From the NCBI GenBank assembly GCA_001464425.1, contig LNEK01000020.1, positions 1 to 64,000 of the forward strand: a DNA stretch of 64,000 bases. Direction: 5' to 3'. The notes under the pieces are model-generated. The model was not told the origin of the DNA and made no database searches. It worked only from the letters and a program-made list of their open reading frames with translations. Positions 45,321 through 55,648 of the stretch are shown piece by piece. Each line of letters begins with the position of its first letter. Position 1 is the stretch's first letter. Source of the stretch: Alphaproteobacteria bacterium Ga0077535 (GTDB taxonomy: Bacteria > Pseudomonadota > Alphaproteobacteria > Caulobacterales > Aquidulcibacteraceae). Both the position numbers and the translations under genes were made by a program.

Positions 45321-46184
45321 ATGTCCCGCCACACTGAAATCCGTCGCGTCACCGCGCCCGACATCACGGCCCGAAAGGGCGGCGAGCCCATTGTCTGCCT
45401 CACCGCCTACACCGCGCCTGTCGCGCAGATCCTCGATCCGCACTGCGATCTGCTGCTGGTCGGCGACAGCGTTGGCATGGTCGTCCACGGCTTGCCCAAT
45501 ACGGTGGGTGTCACGCTTGAGATGATGATCATGCATGGTCAGGCCGTCATGCGAGGTTCTCAACGCGCCATGGTGGTCGTTGACATGCCGTTTGGCAGCT
45601 ATGAGGGCGATCCGCGCGACGCGTTCGCCAACGCCACCCGGGTGCTAAAGGAAACCGGCGCCCAGGCCGTGAAGGTCGAGGCTGGGCCCCAAATCGCGGC
45701 CACCATCGCCTATATGGTCGATCGCGGCATACCGGTCATGGGCCATGTCGGTCTTCGCCCGCAGGCCGTGAATGTGGATGGTAAGTTCCGGGCCAAGGGC
45801 CGCACCCAGGATGAGCGCCAAAAAGTATTGGCTGAGGCCCGCGCCGCTGATGAAGCCGGCGCGTTCGCCATCGTTATTGAGGGGGTGGATGAGAGTTTGG
45901 CCCCCGAAATAACCGCCGCCGTCCGGGCCCCAACCATTGGGATTGGCGCGTCGGCCGAGTGCGACGGCCAGATCCTCGTGACCGATGATATGCTTGGCCT
46001 ATTCGACTGGACGCCCAAGTTTGTCCGCCGCTACGGGGACATAAAGGGCGCCATCGACAAGGCCGTTTCCGAATATGCAGCCGACGTCCGGGGCCGCCGT
46101 TTTCCTGCCGCAGCCGAGACCTATGCCCTGAAGGTCAACGTGCCGCCGCAAGCGCGCGTTGCTCGGGGCGACAAGCGCGGCTAG
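45321..46184 (+). CDS. panB: 3-methyl-2-oxobutanoate hydroxymethyltransferase
   Basis: PanB makes ketopantoate from 3-methyl-2-oxobutanoate and methylene-tetrahydrofolate, the first step of pantothenate and CoA synthesis. The 287 residues carry the family signatures [58 protein letters not shown] and [22 protein letters not shown]. The length is normal. It stands alone, 69 bases before the yfgM-like gene. Confidence 0.97.
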   Translation: MSRHTEIRRVTAPDITARKGGEPIVCLTAYTAPVAQILDPHCDLLLVGDSVGMVVHGLPNTVGVTLEMMIMHGQAVMRGSQRAMVVVDMPFGSYEGDPRDAFANATRVLKETGAQAVKVEAGPQIAATIAYMVDRGIPVMGHVGLRPQAVNVDGKFRAKGRTQDERQKVLAEARAADEAGAFAIVIEGVDESLAPEITAAVRAPTIGIGASAECDGQILVTDDMLGLFDWTPKFVRRYGDIKGAIDKAVSEYAADVRGRRFPAAAETYALKVNVPPQARVARGDKRG

Positions 46185-46253
46185 CTTGCCGCCGATTTTA
46201 GGGGGACGAGTCCGCTGCCCAGGCGGGCCTGCGGGTTCGAGGATACCAACCGC

Positions 46254-46961
46254 GTGACCAACGAAACTGATAGTTTTGTCAACGAAGTCGATGAGAGCCT
46301 TCGTCAGGACCGCGCGCTCGCGATGGCGAAGCGTTACGGGCCTTACCTCATTGGCCTCTTCGTTATCATTCTGGCCGCCATGGCTGGCTTCCAATGGTGG
46401 CAGCGCCAGCAAGTTGAGACGGCGCGCGCACAGTCCGACGCGTACATGGCCGCGATCGAATTGGCGCAGGCCGGCGATTTCGACGCCGCCAAAACCGAGT
46501 TCGAGCGCTTGAGCGGCGAAGGCCCGCGCACCTATCGCGCCATGGCGACGATGCAGGTAGCGTCCATCCTTCAGGGCCAAGGCGATCTCGACGGGGCCAT
46601 TGCGGCATTTGATGAGGCGGCTGAGTTGTCGCGCGATCCGATCATGCGCGACACTGCGCGCTTGCGCGCCGCTTACATCGCGGCCGAGACTCAAGACTTC
46701 GCCGCACTTCAAACCCGTTTGCAGCCGCTGATCGAATCCGAGACGCGTCTCGCCTATCTCGGTCGCGAACTGCTTGGCGTGGAAGCTTGGGAAGCTGGCG
46801 ATCTCGATCTGGCGCGCAGCACGCTCCAAAATCTCACGCTCGCTTTTGAGGCGCCGCAAGGCGTGCAGCAGCGTGCGCAACTCGCGCTTTCCGTTATCGG
46901 CCCAGCACCCGCGCCCGCAGCAGGCGGCGCAGAGACCGCGCCTTCTCAAGGAGAAAATTGA
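46254..46961 (+). CDS. YfgM-like tetratricopeptide membrane protein
   Basis: A 235-residue protein with a cytoplasmic N-terminus of about 27 residues, a single transmembrane helix (about 28-47, YLIGLFVIILAAMAGFQWW) and a periplasmic TPR-like domain (about 65-215). In gammaproteobacteria YfgM is an ancillary SecYEG translocon subunit; the yfgM-bamB-der order seen here is the same as there. The GTG start is used. The stop overlaps the bamB ATG by 1 base. Confidence 0.88.
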   Translation: MTNETDSFVNEVDESLRQDRALAMAKRYGPYLIGLFVIILAAMAGFQWWQRQQVETARAQSDAYMAAIELAQAGDFDAAKTEFERLSGEGPRTYRAMATMQVASILQGQGDLDGAIAAFDEAAELSRDPIMRDTARLRAAYIAAETQDFAALQTRLQPLIESETRLAYLGRELLGVEAWEAGDLDLARSTLQNLTLAFEAPQGVQQRAQLALSVIGPAPAPAAGGAETAPSQGEN

Positions 46962-48331
46962 TGAGCCGTCACTTGGGCCGCTTTGGTCCGCTCCTCGCGA
47001 TCGCGGCCGCCACGGCTTTGTCTGCGTGCTCTACGGTTGGCCGCATCGGTGATGCGATCAATCCCTTTGATGGCGGCAACAACGAGCAGCCAGCCACGCC
47101 GGAAGACGGCCGCGTGTCGATCCTCGCGTTCGAGCAAACACTGACGCCGGACCCTGCGCTCGCTGCGCGTCCAATTACGCTGCCGCCGATGACGGCTGTG
47201 GTGGATTGGAGTCAGCCTGGCGGCACCGCAGACAATTCGCCCCCGCATTCAAGCGGCTCAGCCGTGTTGGAAGAAGCTTGGCGCGCCAATCTCGGGCAAG
47301 GCTCCGACAACCGCGCGCAGATCGCCGCGCCGCCCGTGATTTCTGACGGCAACCTCTACTTCCTTGACGCCGATCACCGCCTGAACGCCTTCCGCGCCAA
47401 TGACGGCCGCCGCTTGTGGAGTGAGCAACTTCGCCCAACCGAAGGCCGTGACCGCGTCGCGCGCGGCGGCGGCGTCGCCGCTGGCGGCGGCCGCGTTTAT
47501 GTGACCACGGGCTTTGGCTTCATCGCCGCGATCGACGGCCAAACCGGCGACGAGATCTGGCGCACGCAGGCCGATGCGCCGTTTCAGTCTGCGCCAACGC
47601 TTGCGGGTACACGCGTCTATGCGATTACCAACGACAGCGAGTTGATGGCGTTCGATATCGCCACGGGCGCCGTCAGCTGGACGCACCAGGCCATCGCTGA
47701 GCCGGCGCGTATCCTTTCGGCCCCGAGCGTCGCGGTTGACGGCGAAACCGTCGTTGCGCCGTTCGCCTCGGGCGAACTGGTGGCGTTGCTTGCTGGGAAC
47801 GGCCGGCGCCTTTGGTCTGACTCGCTTTCGCGCACAGGCCGCCTCACGTCGCTCTCCGCCATCAACGATATCGCCGGTCGCCCGGTGCTCGACAACGGCG
47901 TCGCGTATGCCGCCAGCCATTCTGGCGTGCTCGCTGCGATCGATCTACGCACGGGCCAACGTGGGTGGGCGCGCTCTTTCGCCTCGACGCAGACGCCGTG
48001 GATTGCCGGCGATGTGCTTTACGCCGTCAGTGTCGATGGCGAACTCGCCGCCTTCGACCGCCTCACTGGCAACGTCTATTGGGTGCAGCAACTGCGCCGT
48101 TACGAAGACGAACAAGAACGCAGAGGGCGCGTGTCATGGGTCGGCCCGATCATGATCGGCGGCCGCCTCGTGCTAGCCAATTCGGTTGGCGATGTGATCG
48201 CGGTGACGCCGGAGAACGGCCAAACCGTCGCTACAGCTGACGTGCGCCAACCTGTTTTCATTCCGCCAATCGCCGCCAACGATCAGATTTACATCGTGAC
48301 CGACAGCGCGCGCTTGGTCGTGCTCCGATGA
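46961..48331 (+). CDS. bamB: Outer-membrane assembly lipoprotein BamB (PQQ-like propeller)
   Basis: BamB is the beta-propeller lipoprotein of the BAM outer-membrane protein insertion machine. The 456-residue product has a lipoprotein signal (ATALSACS, Cys near 22) and repeated PQQ-propeller blades ([73 protein letters not shown]). AAGGAG lies 7 bases before ATG 46961. It is followed 13 bases later by der. Confidence 0.93.
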   Translation: MSRHLGRFGPLLAIAAATALSACSTVGRIGDAINPFDGGNNEQPATPEDGRVSILAFEQTLTPDPALAARPITLPPMTAVVDWSQPGGTADNSPPHSSGSAVLEEAWRANLGQGSDNRAQIAAPPVISDGNLYFLDADHRLNAFRANDGRRLWSEQLRPTEGRDRVARGGGVAAGGGRVYVTTGFGFIAAIDGQTGDEIWRTQADAPFQSAPTLAGTRVYAITNDSELMAFDIATGAVSWTHQAIAEPARILSAPSVAVDGETVVAPFASGELVALLAGNGRRLWSDSLSRTGRLTSLSAINDIAGRPVLDNGVAYAASHSGVLAAIDLRTGQRGWARSFASTQTPWIAGDVLYAVSVDGELAAFDRLTGNVYWVQQLRRYEDEQERRGRVSWVGPIMIGGRLVLANSVGDVIAVTPENGQTVATADVRQPVFIPPIAANDQIYIVTDSARLVVLR

Positions 48332-48344
48332 AACGCGGCCGCCC

Positions 48345-49694
48345 ATGACGATCAAGCTCGCGATCGTTGGGCGGCCGAACGTCGGCAAGTCCACGCTGTT
48401 TAATCGGCTCGCCGGCAGGAGACTGGCGATTGTCGATGATACGCCGGGCGTCACCCGCGATCGGCGTGAAGCGAAAGGCCGTCTCGGCGACCTGGATTTC
48501 CAATTGATCGACACCGCCGGCTTCGAGGACGTGACCGACGCGTCGCTTGAATCGCGCATGCGCGCGCAGACCGAAATCGCCATTCGAGACGCCGACGTCA
48601 TTCTCTTCATGATCGACGCGCGCGCCGGTGTGCTGCCGATGGATGAGGCGTTCGCCGCAATCCTGCGCCGCGCCGATAAGCCGGTCGTGCTGGCAGCGAA
48701 CAAGGTCGAAGGCCGCGCTGGCGATGTCGGCATCAGCGAAGCTTACTCTCTTGGTCTCGGGGAGCCTATCGCGCTCTCGGCCGAGCATGGCGAGGGCATG
48801 GCCGAGCTCTACGCCGCCATCGTCGCGCACGAGGCCGGGCCGCCCACAGAGGAAGAGCATTCCGAGCCGCGACCGGCGCGTCCGATCAACATCGCCATCG
48901 TCGGCCGTCCGAATGCCGGCAAGTCCACGCTGGTGAATGCGCTGATCGGCGAAGATCGCCTGCTCGTCGGTCCTGAGGCTGGCATCACCCGCGATAGCAT
49001 CGCCATCGATTGGCAATGGGGAGGCAAAACCTATCGCCTCACCGACACTGCCGGCATGCGCAAGAAGGCGAAGGTGCAAGAGAAGCTTGAGCGCATGTCG
49101 GTGGGCGACTCGCTGCATTCGATTCGGTTCGCGGATGTGTGCGTGCTGGTGATGGACTCCACCGAAGCCTTCGAGAAGCAGGATCTCTCCATCGCTGATC
49201 TCATTATCCGTGAAGGCCGCGCTCTCGTGTTCGCTTTGGCGAAGTGGGACAAGATCGAAGACACCCGCGCGGTCGCGGAAGAGCTGAAGCTGGTGGCGCG
49301 TGAGAGCTTGCCGCAAGCGCGCGGCGCCCCGCTCGTCACCATCTCCGCCCAATCAGGCGTCGGCCTTGATCGGCTCATGAAGGCGGTGGAGCAGGCGCAT
49401 ACCGATTGGACCGCGCGGGTTAAAACTAAAGACCTGAACGAGTGGCTTTATGCCTCCATTGCACGGCACCCGCCGCCAGCTGTGGGCGGTAAGCGCATCA
49501 AGCCGCGCTATCTCACCCAGATCAAAGCGCGCCCGCCTACGTTCGTGCTGATCGCGTCGCGTGCGGAAGAAATGCCAGAGAGCTATAAGCGCTATCTGGT
49601 CAATGGTCTGCGCGAAGCGTTCGATCTCCACGCGGCGCCGATCCGGCTGATTGTCAAAGCCGGCAAGAACCCGTTCGCCGACGATCCGAGCTAA
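48345..49694 (+). CDS. der: Ribosome biogenesis GTPase Der (EngA)
   Basis: Der is an essential double-GTPase needed for 50S ribosome maturation. Two G domains are visible: the first at about 1-165 ([26 protein letters not shown]) and the second at about 180-350 ([37 protein letters not shown]), followed by the KH-like C-terminal domain (about 355-449). The second G4 motif reads AKWD instead of the more common NKWD. It is the last gene of the yfgM-bamB-der run. Confidence 0.97.
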   Translation: MTIKLAIVGRPNVGKSTLFNRLAGRRLAIVDDTPGVTRDRREAKGRLGDLDFQLIDTAGFEDVTDASLESRMRAQTEIAIRDADVILFMIDARAGVLPMDEAFAAILRRADKPVVLAANKVEGRAGDVGISEAYSLGLGEPIALSAEHGEGMAELYAAIVAHEAGPPTEEEHSEPRPARPINIAIVGRPNAGKSTLVNALIGEDRLLVGPEAGITRDSIAIDWQWGGKTYRLTDTAGMRKKAKVQEKLERMSVGDSLHSIRFADVCVLVMDSTEAFEKQDLSIADLIIREGRALVFALAKWDKIEDTRAVAEELKLVARESLPQARGAPLVTISAQSGVGLDRLMKAVEQAHTDWTARVKTKDLNEWLYASIARHPPPAVGGKRIKPRYLTQIKARPPTFVLIASRAEEMPESYKRYLVNGLREAFDLHAAPIRLIVKAGKNPFADDPS

Positions 49695-49697
49695 GGC

Positions 49698-50399
49698 TCA
49701 GGACCGCCAACCCCGCGGGCAATCGCTTTCAAGCACCGCGCACATGTCGCGACGGATACGATTAATGATGTGCGGGCCGCCCACAGAGGCCGCGCCGAGA
49801 TCATGCATTACTGCGCCCATCTCCCGTGCGCGCGCAGTGAACGCGCGTCCCGCCGGCGTCTGGTCAAAGGCCTCGGCTGCCGCCATCTCCGCCGCGCTTG
49901 GCTGCGTTCGCAAGAGTTCGCCGGTCGCTTCACGACGGACGCCTTCGGTGACGCTGCGCAGGAAGAATGAGGAGCCCTCGGGGGTTCGCATGAACGCGGC
50001 GATGTCGCGGAGGTGAGTCTCGCTGAACAACGCTGCAACACGCGGTGCGAACTGTTCGATAACCTGCGGAGCGCCGCGCAGCGCCTCCTCTTGGACCACC
50101 GGCCCCAAATTGTTCATGTACGCTAATAGCGCCTCCTGCCGCGCAGGCGGCAAGGCGATGTACATTTGCGACGCCAGTATAGGCTGGCGAAATTGATGCC
50201 CCATCAACTCGAATGCCTGGAGCGAACTCGTCTCCAACGTGCCTGTGTCGATCAGGAAAGCGTGCAGCATGTCGCGCGCGGCGGCGAGATGGCTTGGCGC
50301 ATAGGCGCCCGTTGACTGCGTTGGGCTTTGCGCGAAACCTGGAGCAGGCGTCGCTAAGGCGACGCACGTCGCCACAAGAAGGGCGAACACAAAACGCAT
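49698..50399 (-). CDS. Exported DUF2059-like protein
   Basis: A 233-residue exported protein with a signal peptide (ends near GFAQSPT). The helical body (AARDMLHAFLIDTGTLETSS, RDIAAFMRTPEGSSFFLRSV) resembles DUF2059 proteins, whose function is unknown. It is a distant paralogue of the next gene upstream (50409-51119): both end in a Cys-rich segment (CAVLESDCPRGWRS versus CAALDDRCPRELRDQI). They probably share a transcript. Confidence 0.75.
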   Translation of the reverse strand: MRFVFALLVATCVALATPAPGFAQSPTQSTGAYAPSHLAAARDMLHAFLIDTGTLETSSLQAFELMGHQFRQPILASQMYIALPPARQEALLAYMNNLGPVVQEEALRGAPQVIEQFAPRVAALFSETHLRDIAAFMRTPEGSSFFLRSVTEGVRREATGELLRTQPSAAEMAAAEAFDQTPAGRAFTARAREMGAVMHDLGAASVGGPHIINRIRRDMCAVLESDCPRGWRS

Positions 50400-50408
50400 G
50401 ACTGGCCT

Positions 50409-51119
50409 CTACAGTGTTCGGATTTGGTCGCGCAACTCGCGCGGGCAGCGATCATCCAGCGCCGCGCAGATCTCGACGGCGAGCCGTCGCTGAATGCGCG
50501 GCTGTAGCCGCGGACTGGCAGCGCGCATCTCGCCTACAAGCAAATTCATGAAGGCGCCGCCGTTCTCCATCAGCTGTGGGCTGAAGTGGGTTTCGGCATA
50601 ATCATTCATCTGCGCCTCTTCTTCGGCGGAGAGGTCGTCAGCGCCGATGCTATCGGGCCCCTTATTGGCGCCCTGCAGCGCCATCCGCGCCATGAACGGG
50701 CGCCAGTTCGGATCGCGCAAGAAGTTGGCCAACATTGCGATGTCATTGGCAGAGAGCAACTCTGCGGCGCGCTCGCTCACATTGTCGGCCATGACGAACG
50801 TCTCGGCCATGATTTCTTCGCGCATGTATTGCGGTGTGGCCTCGATTACACGATCGAGCGCCTCGCGCCGTTCACCGCTTGCGCGGCGGTAATAGACTGA
50901 AGATGTAGCTTGCCGACGATACTCGGGCAGAAATTCGCTCGTCATCGTATCGAAGATGCCGCTGTCAAAGAACAGCGCATGATACACATCGCGCACAGCC
51001 GAATTGGTGCTGACCTCAGCCGGGGCCTCGACCGAGGTCGCGCTCGTTTGCTCCTGCGCCGAAGCCGCCCAAGGCGCGGCCAAAAGCGCCAAACCCAAAA
51101 GCAGATTGCGCAAGCTCAT
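50409..51119 (-). CDS. Exported DUF2059-like protein
   Basis: A 236-residue exported protein: signal peptide ending near ASAQEQ, then a helical domain (DVYHALFFDSGIFDTMTSEFLPEYRRQ, NDIAMLANFLRDPNWRPFMARMALQGA) and a tail with two Cys like that of its neighbour. Nine bases separate the pair. Function unknown. Confidence 0.75.
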   Translation of the reverse strand: MSLRNLLLGLALLAAPWAASAQEQTSATSVEAPAEVSTNSAVRDVYHALFFDSGIFDTMTSEFLPEYRRQATSSVYYRRASGERREALDRVIEATPQYMREEIMAETFVMADNVSERAAELLSANDIAMLANFLRDPNWRPFMARMALQGANKGPDSIGADDLSAEEEAQMNDYAETHFSPQLMENGGAFMNLLVGEMRAASPRLQPRIQRRLAVEICAALDDRCPRELRDQIRTL

Positions 51120-51173
51120 GTGATCCTCCCCATAGGGCCGGAGCTTAGCATCCGTCCGCGCGGCGTAAATCCG

Positions 51174-52214
51174 TCACGAGGCTAGGTCGAACACCAGTTC
51201 GCTGCGGGCCTCGTAAACCTCTCCGGGACGGAGCACAGTGCTTGGAAAATCTGGCCGATTGGGGCTGTCGGGAAAATGCTGCGGCTCCAAGCAGATACCG
51301 CTGCGCCGGCCAAAACCGCCGACTGAGCCATCGAGGTTGTTGCCGGTGTAGAGTTGCACGCCCGGCGCCGTCGTCCAAAGCGTCATCCGCCGCCCGCTAA
51401 CTGCATCGCTGAGCGCCGCGGTGCGCGTGAGACCTCCGGCGCCGTTCAGAACGAACGTGTGGTCGTAGCCGCCAGCAATTTGGAGCTGCTCGTTTGCCGC
51501 ATTAATGCGCGCGCCGATCCTGTGCGGCTGGCGAAAGTCGAACGGTGTGCCGCCGACGTCCCGCGCATCAAGCGGGATCAATTCAGGATCGACTGCCAGA
51601 TACTTGTTCGCCTCAATCTCGAGATCATGTGCGCCGATATCGCGCGCGCCTCCGCTCAAGTTGAAGTAGGAGTGATGCGTGAGGTTTACATGCGTCGTCG
51701 TCCGCGTTCGCGCTTCAAACGCTATCACCAGCCGGTCGCGCCGTAGCAGATAAAGCGTCTCAACGCTCAGCTCGCCCGGATAGCCTTCCTCGCCATCGCG
51801 GCTGACATAGCGCAGCAGTACGCCGGGATCACCGTCCCGCATCACGGCCTCTGCATCCCAGACAGCCTTATCGAAACCACGTACGCCGCCGTGCAAATGG
51901 TTCGCGCCGTCGTTGGCGGCGAGCTTGTACGCCACGCTGTCGAGCGCAAATCGCGCGCCTGCAATGCGGTTTGCATAGCGCCCAACGATTGCGCCAAAGC
52001 ACGGCGTGCCAATGAGATAGGGCTCAAGATGATCGAAACCGAGTACCACATTCTGGGAGCTACCATTCCGATCAGGTGTCTCCAGCCGCATCAGGGTTGC
52101 GCCATAGGTCATGACGTCTGCGCGCAGGCCTGCCGTATTGCGCAAGCTGAAGCGCGCGATCTCATAGCCTTCTGCGGTGCGCCCAATCGCATCGACCACG
52201 AGTGGATCAAACAT
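51174..52214 (-). CDS. Aldose 1-epimerase (galactose mutarotase)
   Basis: A 346-residue epimerase that interconverts alpha and beta anomers of aldoses. Motifs: GATLMRLETPDRNG, GRYANRIAGARFALD (Arg), ANDGANHLHGGVRGFDKAVW (catalytic His), NLTHHSYFNLSG (second His), GGYDHTFVLNG and GICLEPQHFPDSPN (catalytic Glu). ATG 52214 overlaps the stop of the flavoprotein gene by 1 base; the open frame upstream is inside that gene. It is the last of a leftward run starting at radA or purF. Confidence 0.94.
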   Translation of the reverse strand: MFDPLVVDAIGRTAEGYEIARFSLRNTAGLRADVMTYGATLMRLETPDRNGSSQNVVLGFDHLEPYLIGTPCFGAIVGRYANRIAGARFALDSVAYKLAANDGANHLHGGVRGFDKAVWDAEAVMRDGDPGVLLRYVSRDGEEGYPGELSVETLYLLRRDRLVIAFEARTRTTTHVNLTHHSYFNLSGGARDIGAHDLEIEANKYLAVDPELIPLDARDVGGTPFDFRQPHRIGARINAANEQLQIAGGYDHTFVLNGAGGLTRTAALSDAVSGRRMTLWTTAPGVQLYTGNNLDGSVGGFGRRSGICLEPQHFPDSPNRPDFPSTVLRPGEVYEARSELVFDLAS

Positions 52215-53398
52215 CAGATCGCCTGACCCGCCGCCCAGCCACTCGACCAGGCCCACTGAAAATTGTAGCCGCCGAGCCAGCCTGTCACGTCCACTGCTTC
52301 GCCGATGAAAAAGAGGCCCGGCGCTTCCCGCGCTTCCATCGTTTGCTGCGAAAGCGCGTTGGTATCGACGCCGCCCACCATCACTTCCGCCTTCACGTAG
52401 CCTTCGGTGCCGACCGGCGTCAGCGGCCACGCTTTCAGCTTTCCCATCAACTCGATCAACACCGCATCTTTTAAATCGCCGAGCACTGTATCTTGAGCTG
52501 CGTCCGCCTCCGCCGCGAGCGCTATTGCGAGTCGCTCCGGCAACACCGAGGCAAGCGCTGTCTTCAGTTGTGCTTTCGGCCGCTCGCGCTTGCGCTCGAT
52601 CAGTAAATGCTCGGCCGCATCCGGCAGCCAATTGAGATGGATCGCGTCGCCCGGCGCCCAGTAGGACGAAACCTGCAGCACCGCGGGGCCAGAGAGGCCG
52701 CGATGTGTGAACAAGGCGGCTTCGCGGAATGCCGCCTTGCCAGCATGCGCGCGGACGTCGGCCGAAATGCCGCTCAGCGGCCGCATCCAGGCCAAGTCGC
52801 GCTCGCTAAACGTCAGCGGCACGAGCCCTGGGCGAGTTGGCACAACCGGCACACCGAATTGATCCGCGATCTCGAACGCAAATCCGCTCGCGCCAAGCTT
52901 GGGGATCGGCAGGCCGCCGGTCGCTATCGTCAGCGTTTCGCCCTCAAACGCGCCCACGCTCGTCTCCACAACAAAGCGTTCCGCTCTCCGCACCGCGCTC
53001 ACGCGCGCCCCGCACACGATATCGACGCCGGCCGCGTAACACTCATCCAGCAGCATCCGCACGATGTTCTGCGATGAGCGCGGCCCATCGCAGAACAATT
53101 GCCCAAGCGTTTTCTCGTAGAAGGCAATGCCGTGCTTCTTCACTAGCGTGACGAAGTTGGCTTGCGTGTGCCGCGCTAGTGCCGAGCGGGCGAAATGCGG
53201 GTTAGCGGATATGAAGCGTTCAGGGCTGGCCTGCAGATTGGTGAAGTTGCAGCGCCCGCCGCCGGAGATCAGGATTTTTGCGCCGACTTCCGAATTGTGC
53301 TCGATCACCAGCACGCGCCGCCCGCGCCGGCCGGCATGAAACGCTGCGTACAAACCAGCCGCGCCGCCGCCTATGATGATGCCGTCGTACGCGCGCAC
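52214..53398 (-). CDS. HI0933/YhiN-family flavoprotein
   Basis: A 394-residue NAD(P)/FAD-dependent oxidoreductase-like protein: GGGAAGLYAAFHAGRRG (FAD), GAKILISGGGRCNFTN (family signature), IATGGLPIPKLGASGFAFEIADQFG and GLFFIGEAVDVTGWLGGYNFQWAWSSG. The reaction is not known for this subgroup; some members (BaiN) act in bile-acid metabolism. The GTG start is 2 bases after the SDR stop. Confidence 0.92.
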   Translation of the reverse strand: MRAYDGIIIGGGAAGLYAAFHAGRRGRRVLVIEHNSEVGAKILISGGGRCNFTNLQASPERFISANPHFARSALARHTQANFVTLVKKHGIAFYEKTLGQLFCDGPRSSQNIVRMLLDECYAAGVDIVCGARVSAVRRAERFVVETSVGAFEGETLTIATGGLPIPKLGASGFAFEIADQFGVPVVPTRPGLVPLTFSERDLAWMRPLSGISADVRAHAGKAAFREAALFTHRGLSGPAVLQVSSYWAPGDAIHLNWLPDAAEHLLIERKRERPKAQLKTALASVLPERLAIALAAEADAAQDTVLGDLKDAVLIELMGKLKAWPLTPVGTEGYVKAEVMVGGVDTNALSQQTMEAREAPGLFFIGEAVDVTGWLGGYNFQWAWSSGWAAGQAI

Positions 53399-53400
53399 GG

Positions 53401-54108
53401 CTAGCGCCGCTCGAACTGCACCCAGGCGCCGTTCTGCGTGTAGCCGGGCTCAAGCATGTCGACGATCGAGGGCGCCACTTCGTCGGGCGTCGGCAGCGTC
53501 ATCGGATCTTCGCCGGGGAACGCCTTCTGCCGCATCGCGGTGCGCGTCGGGCCAGGGTTGAAGAGGTTTGCGCGGATTGGCGTCACGTTGAGTTCTGCCG
53601 CATAGGACGTGACCATCGCGTCGAGCGCCGCCTTTGACGCTGCATAACCGGCCCAATACGCTTTCGGATTGCGCGAGGCGCCGGAGGTGACGAACACCGC
53701 GCGCCCCGCTTCGGACTCACGCAGCAACGGATGCAGTGCGCGGATGAGGCGATAATTGGCGGTGAAGTTCACAGTCATCGCCTCGTCCATGACGGCAGGC
53801 GTCAGCTGTTGTGTTGGCGTCAGCGCGCCGAGCACGCCGGCGCACGCGGCGAGCCCATCGATGCGGCCGAAGCGCTCCAGCAACGGCGCCGCAAGTTGAT
53901 CGATGGATGCGAGGTCGCGCAGATCGAGTGGGATCAACGTCGCTTCGCCGCCCATGTCGCGGATGCGATCGTCCAATTGCTCTAGCGCTTTTTGCGCACG
54001 CGCCACCGCGATCACGCGCCAGCCGCGCCGCGCCAGCTCAATCGCCACCGCTTTACCAATGCCGCGCGACGCGCCAGTCACCAGCGCAATGCGTTTGTTG
54101 TCGGTCAT
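53401..54108 (-). CDS. Short-chain dehydrogenase/reductase
   Basis: A 235-residue classical SDR: VTGASRGIGKAVAIELARRG (cofactor), VAACAGVLGALTP-type NAG-like motif (LAACAGVLGAL), Ser in VFVTSGASRNPKA, and YxxxK as YAASK (WAGYAASKAALDAMVTSYAAEL). The substrate is unknown. It lies 6 bases after purF; this linkage with purF and cvpA is common in alphaproteobacteria. Confidence 0.93.
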   Translation of the reverse strand: MTDNKRIALVTGASRGIGKAVAIELARRGWRVIAVARAQKALEQLDDRIRDMGGEATLIPLDLRDLASIDQLAAPLLERFGRIDGLAACAGVLGALTPTQQLTPAVMDEAMTVNFTANYRLIRALHPLLRESEAGRAVFVTSGASRNPKAYWAGYAASKAALDAMVTSYAAELNVTPIRANLFNPGPTRTAMRQKAFPGEDPMTLPTPDEVAPSIVDMLEPGYTQNGAWVQFERR

Positions 54109-54114
54109 ATGCGG

Positions 54115-55635
54115 CTACTCCGCCGCTTCCTCGGCCAGCAGCGAGAGCTGGTAATCGCGCGATGAGCGATCGGTCGAATGATCGAGCAGCGGCGTCGGGT
54201 AGGCGCCGGTGAAGGGATGGTCGGTGAATTGCGGGTTGGCCGCGTTGCGCACGCCCGCGCCCATCGCGTTGTAGAGCCCGTCAACCGAGAGAAAGCCGAG
54301 CGAGTCGACCTCAAGCTGCTTGCGCATCTCCTCCAAAGTCATTTGGGCGGCCATCAATTGGTCGATGCTCGGCATGTCGATGCCGTAGAAATCCGGGTGC
54401 TTGATCGGCGGCGAGGCGCTGCGGAAGTGAACTTCCTTGGCCCCGGCTTCTCGCACCATCTGCACGATCTTTTTCGACGTGGTGCCGCGCACGATCGAAT
54501 CGTCCACCAGCACGACGCGCTTACCGGCGATGACGTCGCGATTGGCGGAGTGCTTCAGGCGCACGCCGAGCGCGCGGATTTCCTGCTTCGGCTGAATGAA
54601 AGTGCGGCCGACATAGTGATTGCGGATGATGCCGAGCTCATACGGGATGCCGCTCTGCGTGGCGAAGCCCATCGCCGCCGGCACGCCCGAATCCGGCACC
54701 GGCACGATGACGTCGGCATCGACGCCGGTCTCGAGCGCCAGCTGGCGACCCATCTTTTTGCGGATGTCATAGACGCTGCGCCCGTCGATCACTGAATCGG
54801 GGCGCGCGAAATAAACGAACTCGAAGATGCACGGCCGCGCTGGCCGTCGCGGGAACGGGAAGTGGCTTTCAACGTGCGCCTTGCCGTTGACGCGGCTGAT
54901 GACCACGACTTCGCCCGGCTCGATCGAGCGCACGAACTTCGCGCCGATCATGTCGAGCGCGCAGGTTTCCGATGCGAGGATCGGCGCGCCTTGAAGATCG
55001 CCCAACACCAGCGGGCGGATGCCGATCGGATCGCGCGCCGCGATCATCATGTTGGTGGTCAGGCAGATCAGCGCGTAGGCGCCCTGGATCTGGTGCAGCG
55101 CTTCGACGAAGCGATCGACGACCTTGGCCTTCTTCGACTTTGCGATCAGTTGGAGGATGCATTCAGTGTCGGACGTCGATTGAAAAATTGCGCCGTCCTC
55201 GACCAGTGACTCGCGCAGATAGCGTGCATTGGTGAGGTTGCCATTGTGCGCCAGCGCAAAGCCGCCGAGCGCGAGATCGGCAAAGAGCGGCTGCACGTTG
55301 CGCAGAATAGTCCCGCCCGACGTGGCGTAGCGCGTGTGGCCAATAGCAGAATTACCGGGCAGGCGCTTTGGCATGTCAGCGCCAGAGAAGTGCTCGCCGA
55401 CGAGGCCGAGATAACGCTCGTGATGGAAGCGCCCGTCGTAACTGACGATGCCGCAGCCTTCTTGTCCGCGATGCTGCAGACCGTGCAGGCCGAGCGCCGT
55501 CAGAACCGATGCATCTTCAGAGCCAAACACGCCAAACACGCCGCACTCTTCGCGGGGCTTATCGTCGAACTCCCATTTATCGGCGGGGTCCGCCGGCGCC
55601 GTCTGGAAACGAAGGGAGGGGCGCTCGGCGGTCAT
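54115..55635 (-). CDS. purF: Amidophosphoribosyltransferase
   Basis: PurF makes 5-phosphoribosylamine, the first step of purine synthesis. The 506 residues begin with a propeptide-like extension of about 30 residues before the Ntn cysteine (REECGVFGVFG). They continue with the glutaminase domain (LHGLQHRGQEGCGIVSYDG, GHTRYATSG, LAHNGNLTNA) and the phosphoribosyltransferase domain (KRVVLVDDSIVRGTTSKKIV, PRPP-binding). 13 bases separate it from cvpA upstream. Confidence 0.97.
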   Translation of the reverse strand: MTAERPSLRFQTAPADPADKWEFDDKPREECGVFGVFGSEDASVLTALGLHGLQHRGQEGCGIVSYDGRFHHERYLGLVGEHFSGADMPKRLPGNSAIGHTRYATSGGTILRNVQPLFADLALGGFALAHNGNLTNARYLRESLVEDGAIFQSTSDTECILQLIAKSKKAKVVDRFVEALHQIQGAYALICLTTNMMIAARDPIGIRPLVLGDLQGAPILASETCALDMIGAKFVRSIEPGEVVVISRVNGKAHVESHFPFPRRPARPCIFEFVYFARPDSVIDGRSVYDIRKKMGRQLALETGVDADVIVPVPDSGVPAAMGFATQSGIPYELGIIRNHYVGRTFIQPKQEIRALGVRLKHSANRDVIAGKRVVLVDDSIVRGTTSKKIVQMVREAGAKEVHFRSASPPIKHPDFYGIDMPSIDQLMAAQMTLEEMRKQLEVDSLGFLSVDGLYNAMGAGVRNAANPQFTDHPFTGAYPTPLLDHSTDRSSRDYQLSLLAEEAAE

Positions 55636-55648
55636 GTAATCCTCAGCG